NCBI GenBank assembly: GCA_019096195.1
Contig: JAGTXK010000027.1
Span: forward strand, 558,001-622,000
Length of the DNA stretch: 64,000 nt
Origin: Boletus sp. NGJ
Taxonomy: Eukaryota; Basidiomycota; Agaricomycetes; Boletales; Boletaceae
Direction of reading: 5' to 3'
This document shows, one piece after another, positions 59,253 to 64,000 of the stretch. Within the stretch, counting starts at the first letter, position 1. Every line of letters starts with the position of its first letter. The notes under the pieces are model-generated. The model ran no database searches, was not told where the DNA came from, and worked only from the letters and a program-made list of their open reading frames with translations. The position numbers were made by a program, and so were the translations under genes.

Positions 59253-61418
59253 ATGGCACAACTGCCGTCTACTGCGTCAATCTCTGCCAGTGACTGGGAG
59301 TTGGCTTTGCCCGCTCGCCGTCGTCGATCACTACTGTCGGTCGCCATGTCAAGGTCTCCAAAAAAGAAACGAAATACTTGTGCAGCTCTTTCTGCGGCGG
59401 GTACTGAATGTTCATGTCCGCCAGTGGACGGTGTCCAGTGGTGCCTCCGACACAATGAGGTGCGCTCTAGTCAAGTCTAGTCCTGTCCCCTGGCAAATAC
59501 CGCCGGCTTTAACTCACAGGAGCGTCTCAAGTTGTACACTAATTACAAAGCTCACCACTCACTTCTCAAAGCATACCCCGATATCTCGGCGTGCCACGAT
59601 ATGGCGACGATCATGGCGTGCGACAGCCTTTTTCTTCTTCGAGAGTGGAATGCCCACCTTCGGGGCAAGTACAATTTGCTCACCAGGTGTGTACTCAATA
59701 AATGAAATTTCTTCTGGCCCATGTTCACCATCCCGCAGATGCATCGAGGCGCGGGTCTACTTTACCCGAAGGTTCTTCGGGTAGGTGTTGTTCGCATCTT
59801 CTTGACAGTAAGTCCTAAAGTGAAAAAAAACCTCTGAAAACAGCGAAGACATGGTAAGCCCTCTGTGCATGTTACAACCATAGGCAAACTGACCCCCAGT
59901 ACAGGATTTTGGTCACAAGATATTCTGGGATAATCTAGTGCGGAAGAGGTCCGAAGTGGAACAACTAATGTTGCACGTAGAAACGCGCGGCTATCAACTC
60001 ATCCTCGAAGGCCAGAACGCACTGTGGGTTTTAGAGCAAGACACGTACGACACCGGAGACTGTTCTGGCTACGGCGATCGCACCCATGATGCTGACGCAT
60101 CGTTCCACTCTACGGAGAGCGTTGAAGGTTCTGCTATCGAGGATCCTCTGGAGGCTGTTTTACGCGAGAAGGCTATCGAATTCAGAGAGAAAATCCGGAT
60201 GTGTCTCGCTTGGTACTGCGCCGCTTCGACGTCGAGGTTTTATGCAGAGCGGCTGGAGGTCATCTATGCCTATGTTCGCCGGGCGATCTACAAGGATGCT
60301 TCTCTCATGTTTCTCTCGCAGGGCTATGGTAGTGTCATGGCCTTGTTGAGCGACGAAGATCTAGATCTCATCACGGTGGAGAAGATTTGGCACGCCATCA
60401 GCGCGCTGTGCATACACGACGTTCAGTGCGCTGTCGATGATGTACTACGGTCGACAGACGGTGACTATGTGGTCGTACTCGGCGGAAGGGTGTTCAAAGA
60501 TGTCAGTGGTGAACGATTGCCTTTGCATGCATGGGGCCACATGATGGCCATCCGCCACTGTTATTCCTGTCTTCGCACGACTTGTCGAACGGTATATTGA
60601 TAGTTGTGACCTTTCTGAACCCATAGCACTCACCATCCTCACAGATCGATGAAGTCATCGACCTCACCCGGTACACTCTGTTAACACGAGCGCCATTATC
60701 CCAAACGTACCTCAAGTACAACTTTAGCATCGATGGCTCCAGAGAACTGATCTTGGCCGGTTTCATTCCAAACGACATTCCGTTCTCCTCACCTCGCCAT
60801 TCGATCATCTGCAAAGACTCAGGCTCACACTCTGCTGGTCTTGTCTGGGAAGAGACCAAACGTAATCTCTCCCTGTATGCTGGCCTTTCTCTGAGCGATC
60901 CGATGGCCCAGGCGTTTGTCAATGCATGTATTCGCCACCCCGACCTCATGGTCATGGTCCGCAAAGGGGCAGATGCGCGGATTATCCGTTCTCCGTCTGT
61001 CGTGTGGACCTCTCGCAGACGACACGCCCGAAGTCCCTCGGCGCTCGCTTCTGTGTCTTGGGAGAAGACGACGGATGTTGTTCGTCTCTCAGACCTGGCG
61101 CTCGAAGATGCCCAACCATCCGGATGGGCGCACGAAAGGATCGCCGATTGTATGCAAGTCATTGTTGTTGATGCCAGCGAGGGTACGATGAACGACTTTG
61201 TCCGGAAGCTCGTCGAGGTCTGGTGTCGGGTTTATAACGTCGGCGACAAGCACGAGCTATACGACGCGCTCAAAGAACCCTACGAAGCCGCGGGCGAGTT
61301 GGAAGAGTACCGGATGGTGACGGGCCACATCGCGCTCGATTACTACCGGAGCTTGTGGGGATGTATGCCGCCCCCTGTGCTGGTCGATAACCCGGAACCG
61401 TTTCCGATTCGGTTTTGA
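59253..61418 (+). CDS. unknown fungal protein with N-terminal C/H zinc-like motif
   Basis: It starts MAQLPSTASISASDWE, or at the internal MSRSPKKKRNTCAALS (59346). Near the N-terminus is CAALSAAGTEC, then CPPVDGVQWCLRH, a Cys/His pattern like short zinc-binding motifs (C-x-A-x-T/S-x2-G-x2-C ... C-x2-H) seen in DUF5763-type sequences. Then ERLKLYTNYKAHHSLLKAYP, DSLFLLREWNAHLRGKYNLL, CIEARVYFTRRFFG, a 10-nt microexon (59844-59853) giving EDM, DFGHKIFWDNLVRKRSEVEQ, AIEFREKIRMCLAWYCAAST, a second H/C cluster HAWGHMMAIRHCYSCLRTTC (end of exon, about 60565), IDEVIDLTRYTLLTRAPLSQ, DPMAQAFVNACIRHPDLMVM, ADCMQVIVVDASEGTMNDFV, and an end reading PPPVLVDNPEPFPIRF. Helical, soluble. I recall related Agaricomycete proteins of unknown role; no function assigned. 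Confidence 0.65.
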
Positions 61419-61862
61419 TTCGTTGTACTCTTCATTAAATTTTTTTTTGGGTTTTCCATTCGGGACATTCCCTCTGCATTCACGCATTCCATCTGTAGAT
61501 GCTCCCCATCATCGTTCGTACACTTTCATTTTTTAACTGCATCTCCTGGAATAATCTGCACGGATACTTAGCAAAGTTCAATGTATCATCATCCATTCAT
61601 ATCATCATTATTAAATTATCGTATAGATCGGATTATAATCCCAATGACCGTCAACCGAGGCACAAACAACCCATGGAGAACAAATACATAAGACTGCAAG
61701 CACAAAGACCAGATACAACGCCTCAGAAACGAAGAGATGCCCAAAGAAGAGAGAGTTCCAAAAGACATCACGGACACGTAAGTACTCAGCGCGCGAGTAC
61801 CTAGGCAACCGACGCAGAGATATACATATTAGTAGCGAGTTGCACGTGCATGACCTTTGCCC
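61419..61862. other. intergenic, shared 3' region
   Basis: 444 bp between the convergent unknown gene and NADPH oxidase gene; AT-rich (about 61590-61640), no gene. Confidence 0.55.
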
Positions 61863-64000
61863 TTAAAAGTTTTCTGTGTAACAAAGAAAGCCACAACAAG
61901 AACAATGGCATCAGACACCGAGCGTCGAAACCCCGACAAGGGACCATACCTTTCCCGAAGAAAAACCTTGTTCCGCCAGCGGTAGGGCTCGAGTACTTGT
62001 TAGACATCTGGTGGAGTTGCTTGGACAGCACGGGAGGTCCACAAAAGAACTGCGGAAGAGCACAGATGGGGTTAGTATGATGTACTGCGGGCATGTGCGT
62101 GTGCGTGTGCGTACCACGCCGACGTCTGTTTCAGGGTGCTTGTCGACGAGGGATGTGAACACTTTATCCCAGTTCGGCCGCCCGAAATGAGTTGGGGCGC
62201 GCAGTGACGTGATCGCGTCCTTTTGTGCACCAACGTCTTGAACCTGTGTAACACACGTGGCCACCGAAAAGCAAGGTGCCGATATTAGTCCATTTGGCAA
62301 GTCGGGAACAACGGCCGTGAAAAACGCACGATGATGTTGTTCATATCATCCTCTTTGATTTTGGCCGTGAGATAGATGTTAATCTCGATCCGGTTCTGAG
62401 CATCTTGATCTTCAATGGCTTGCAAGAGGGAGTGGAACCATTCCGCGCTGCCAAAGTCACGGATGACCCAGGTGAAGTAAACCTTGGAAAGGCGTGTCGG
62501 CTTCGCGTTGTTTATGTTGTTCATGCAGTACCAGATGGATTTCAATATACTGTAATCAAGTCGATATCATCTGTATTGCTTAGCAACAGGCTGAAACTTA
62601 CGAGGCGAAAGGCGTAACGCCAATACCGGCACCGACAAGTAGGATCGTTTCGTAGTTCAAAAAGTCCTCCGAAGCGCTACCAAATGGACCATCAACCATG
62701 ACGCGTGGAAGTGTCCGGTTAAGGGGTGGGTTCGTGTTGGTGCCTACCACCATACCACCAGTAGCATTTAATTCCTTCTCCTTTTTAGAATCGAAATCGC
62801 AACCGAGCGCTTTTGCGAGTGCCGTAGTAAAGTCGCCGACGACACGAATATGAACAGAGATGTAGTCCTCCTCTGGCGCACTATAAGGGCTTTAGAGAAA
62901 CTCGTCGAGGATAGGCAAAAAAATCACATGCCTGGTAAGAGTGAAAGGATGCCATTGGAAATACGAGATTTCTGGGCAGCAAATGAAGATATATTGTCCG
63001 GCGCGAGTCATCGTCTTCTCCTTCTTGATCTGGATCTCAACGACCTTTGATGGGTGCTGGATGACCTTGGAAATGTACGTTTTGTGACGAGACCGAATCT
63101 CGCGTAAGACGCGCTCATAGGTCCAAATGGTGCCACCAACAAGCCAGTAGCGCTGATCATGTATTGTGAGAAGCAGAGTACTGAGGTAGACATTGAACGC
63201 ACCCAGAAAACACCGACGGTGTTGGATGAACAGAAGGGCTGTCTGTCAGGCTTGATCATGCACCACAATCCGTGGAACTGCCATGCAAGGAAGAAGATGA
63301 GGAAGAGATGGTGAGTGTACCAGAATCTCTCAAAGTTTGCGCGTCGGCGTTTCTCCATGGCAAACCAAACCATGATTCCAAGACAGGCGGTCATAATCCA
63401 CCCAGTAGCACCAGGGCCAGTGGCAAAGTTTGCCTGCAAAAAGACTAGGATACGTTGACCAGTAGTCTTGGCATTGGGGTCAAGCATAGCGAGTTCCTGA
63501 AAGTTGCGCATGTGAGCAACAATATGGATGACTGTAAACACGACCATGGACCACGCCGTCGCTTTGTGGAAGGTGATGTTTTTGTCGAATGGGATGAACT
63601 GGTTTAATGGGGTCCGACGAAGGAGGGAGATGAAATTGCGACAGACAGGCAAAAGGATGAAGATGACATCGGTGTGTAGCACAAGAGCAGCAGAACGAGC
63701 GATGGCTACCAGAATGTTGAGACTTTGTTCAGTTTGAAAATGAGATAGAAATACTGACAATAAGTAATACCGAAGGTGGCACGAGCGTTTGTTAGGTCAT
63801 CGCTCAGCTGGTAGTTCATGAAGCCAAAGGCAATGACCAGACAGTGGAAGAATATCCAGGAGAAGAAGAAGAGTCGCCTTCCCCCTTCGTTGATCATCCA
63901 TAGGTCGAACCTTTGAACAAGGGTACGTGGTTTCTGCGGGCCCTTGGGAGTGCTTCCATTTATCCATGTCTGCTGGATACCTTGAAGCCTGTCACGCTCT
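61863..64000 (-). CDS. NOXB: NADPH oxidase, NoxB-type (5' end outside window)
   Basis: Membrane enzyme transferring electrons from NADPH through FAD and two haems to O2, making superoxide; Nox proteins govern fruiting and hyphal differentiation. The N-terminus is cut by the window end. Visible: [93 protein letters not shown] (haem His pair), [20 protein letters not shown] (second haem His), [40 protein letters not shown] (FAD-binding HPFT), [20 protein letters not shown] (NADPH-binding G-x-G-x-G-V-T-P), [58 protein letters not shown] and the end FFFGKENF, where the last short exon joins after 61950. FDKNITFHK suits NoxB more than NoxA, by recollection. Confidence 0.88.

Noticed and set aside
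62090-62112. GTGTGC dinucleotide-like repeat
   Set aside because: Short low-complexity tract inside an intron of the NADPH oxidase gene; no gene or element boundary.

Overview
The window is eukaryotic nuclear DNA from a filamentous basidiomycete, most likely an Agaricomycete. Genes are interrupted by many short introns (about 45-80 nt, GTRNGT donors and YAG acceptors), intergenic gaps are short, and both strands are used. The content includes basidiomycete-type families: a DUF6534-like membrane protein, a secreted calcineurin-like phosphatase, an Argonaute with an RGG-rich N-terminus and a NoxB-type NADPH oxidase. A closer placement, for example near Rhizoctonia/Ceratobasidium, is only a guess. 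No intact transposon, virus-like element or CRISPR array was seen.

Layout, left to right. 0-2.7 kb: 3' part of a SNF5/SMARCB1-type chromatin-remodelling gene. 3.1-7.4 kb: tandem pair of M20 peptidases, one apparently frameshifted. 7.4-11.2 kb: a tiny secreted cationic peptide candidate, an SDR oxidoreductase and a five-exon QCR8 gene with an 11-nt microexon. 12.0-12.55 kb: a decayed DNA-level duplicate of the helicase that lies intact at 13.2-16.5 kb (HCS1/IGHMBP2 type). 16.7-21.3 kb: a P-loop ATPase and a RING protein, both on the minus strand. 22.0-23.7 kb: a TPT-family sugar-phosphate/nucleotide-sugar transporter. 24.4-25.5 kb: a ketopantoate reductase pseudogene. 26.4-29.6 kb: Argonaute. 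29.8-36.5 kb: three minus-strand membrane or secreted proteins. 36.6-40.7 kb: Pol III subunit RPC6 and, converging on it, biotin-protein ligase. 40.8 kb: tRNA-Arg(CCT). 41.1-44.4 kb: the two enzymes of de novo GDP-L-fucose synthesis, convergent. 44.6-47.9 kb: FAD synthase and an Sld3-like protein. 50.5-54.6 kb: SPIN90/Ldb17-type actin regulator and a CCC1/VIT iron-manganese transporter. 56.6-58.2 kb: histidine acid phosphatase family protein. 59.3-61.4 kb: unknown protein with a C/H zinc-like motif and a 10-nt microexon. 61.9-64 kb: NADPH oxidase, cut by the window end.

Most genes are unlinked housekeeping functions. The clear functional pairing is GMD + GDP-fucose synthase. The main observations beyond routine annotation are two gene relics (helicase duplicate, ketopantoate reductase), two very small exons, two SUMO-interaction-like motifs lying out of frame behind a G8 tract in the RING gene, cysteine-containing repeats in the FAD synthase tail, and an expanded charged linker in RPC6.

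Exon joins were made by eye from splice consensus and family expectation. Gene ends are firmer than individual starts, and no similarity search was run.
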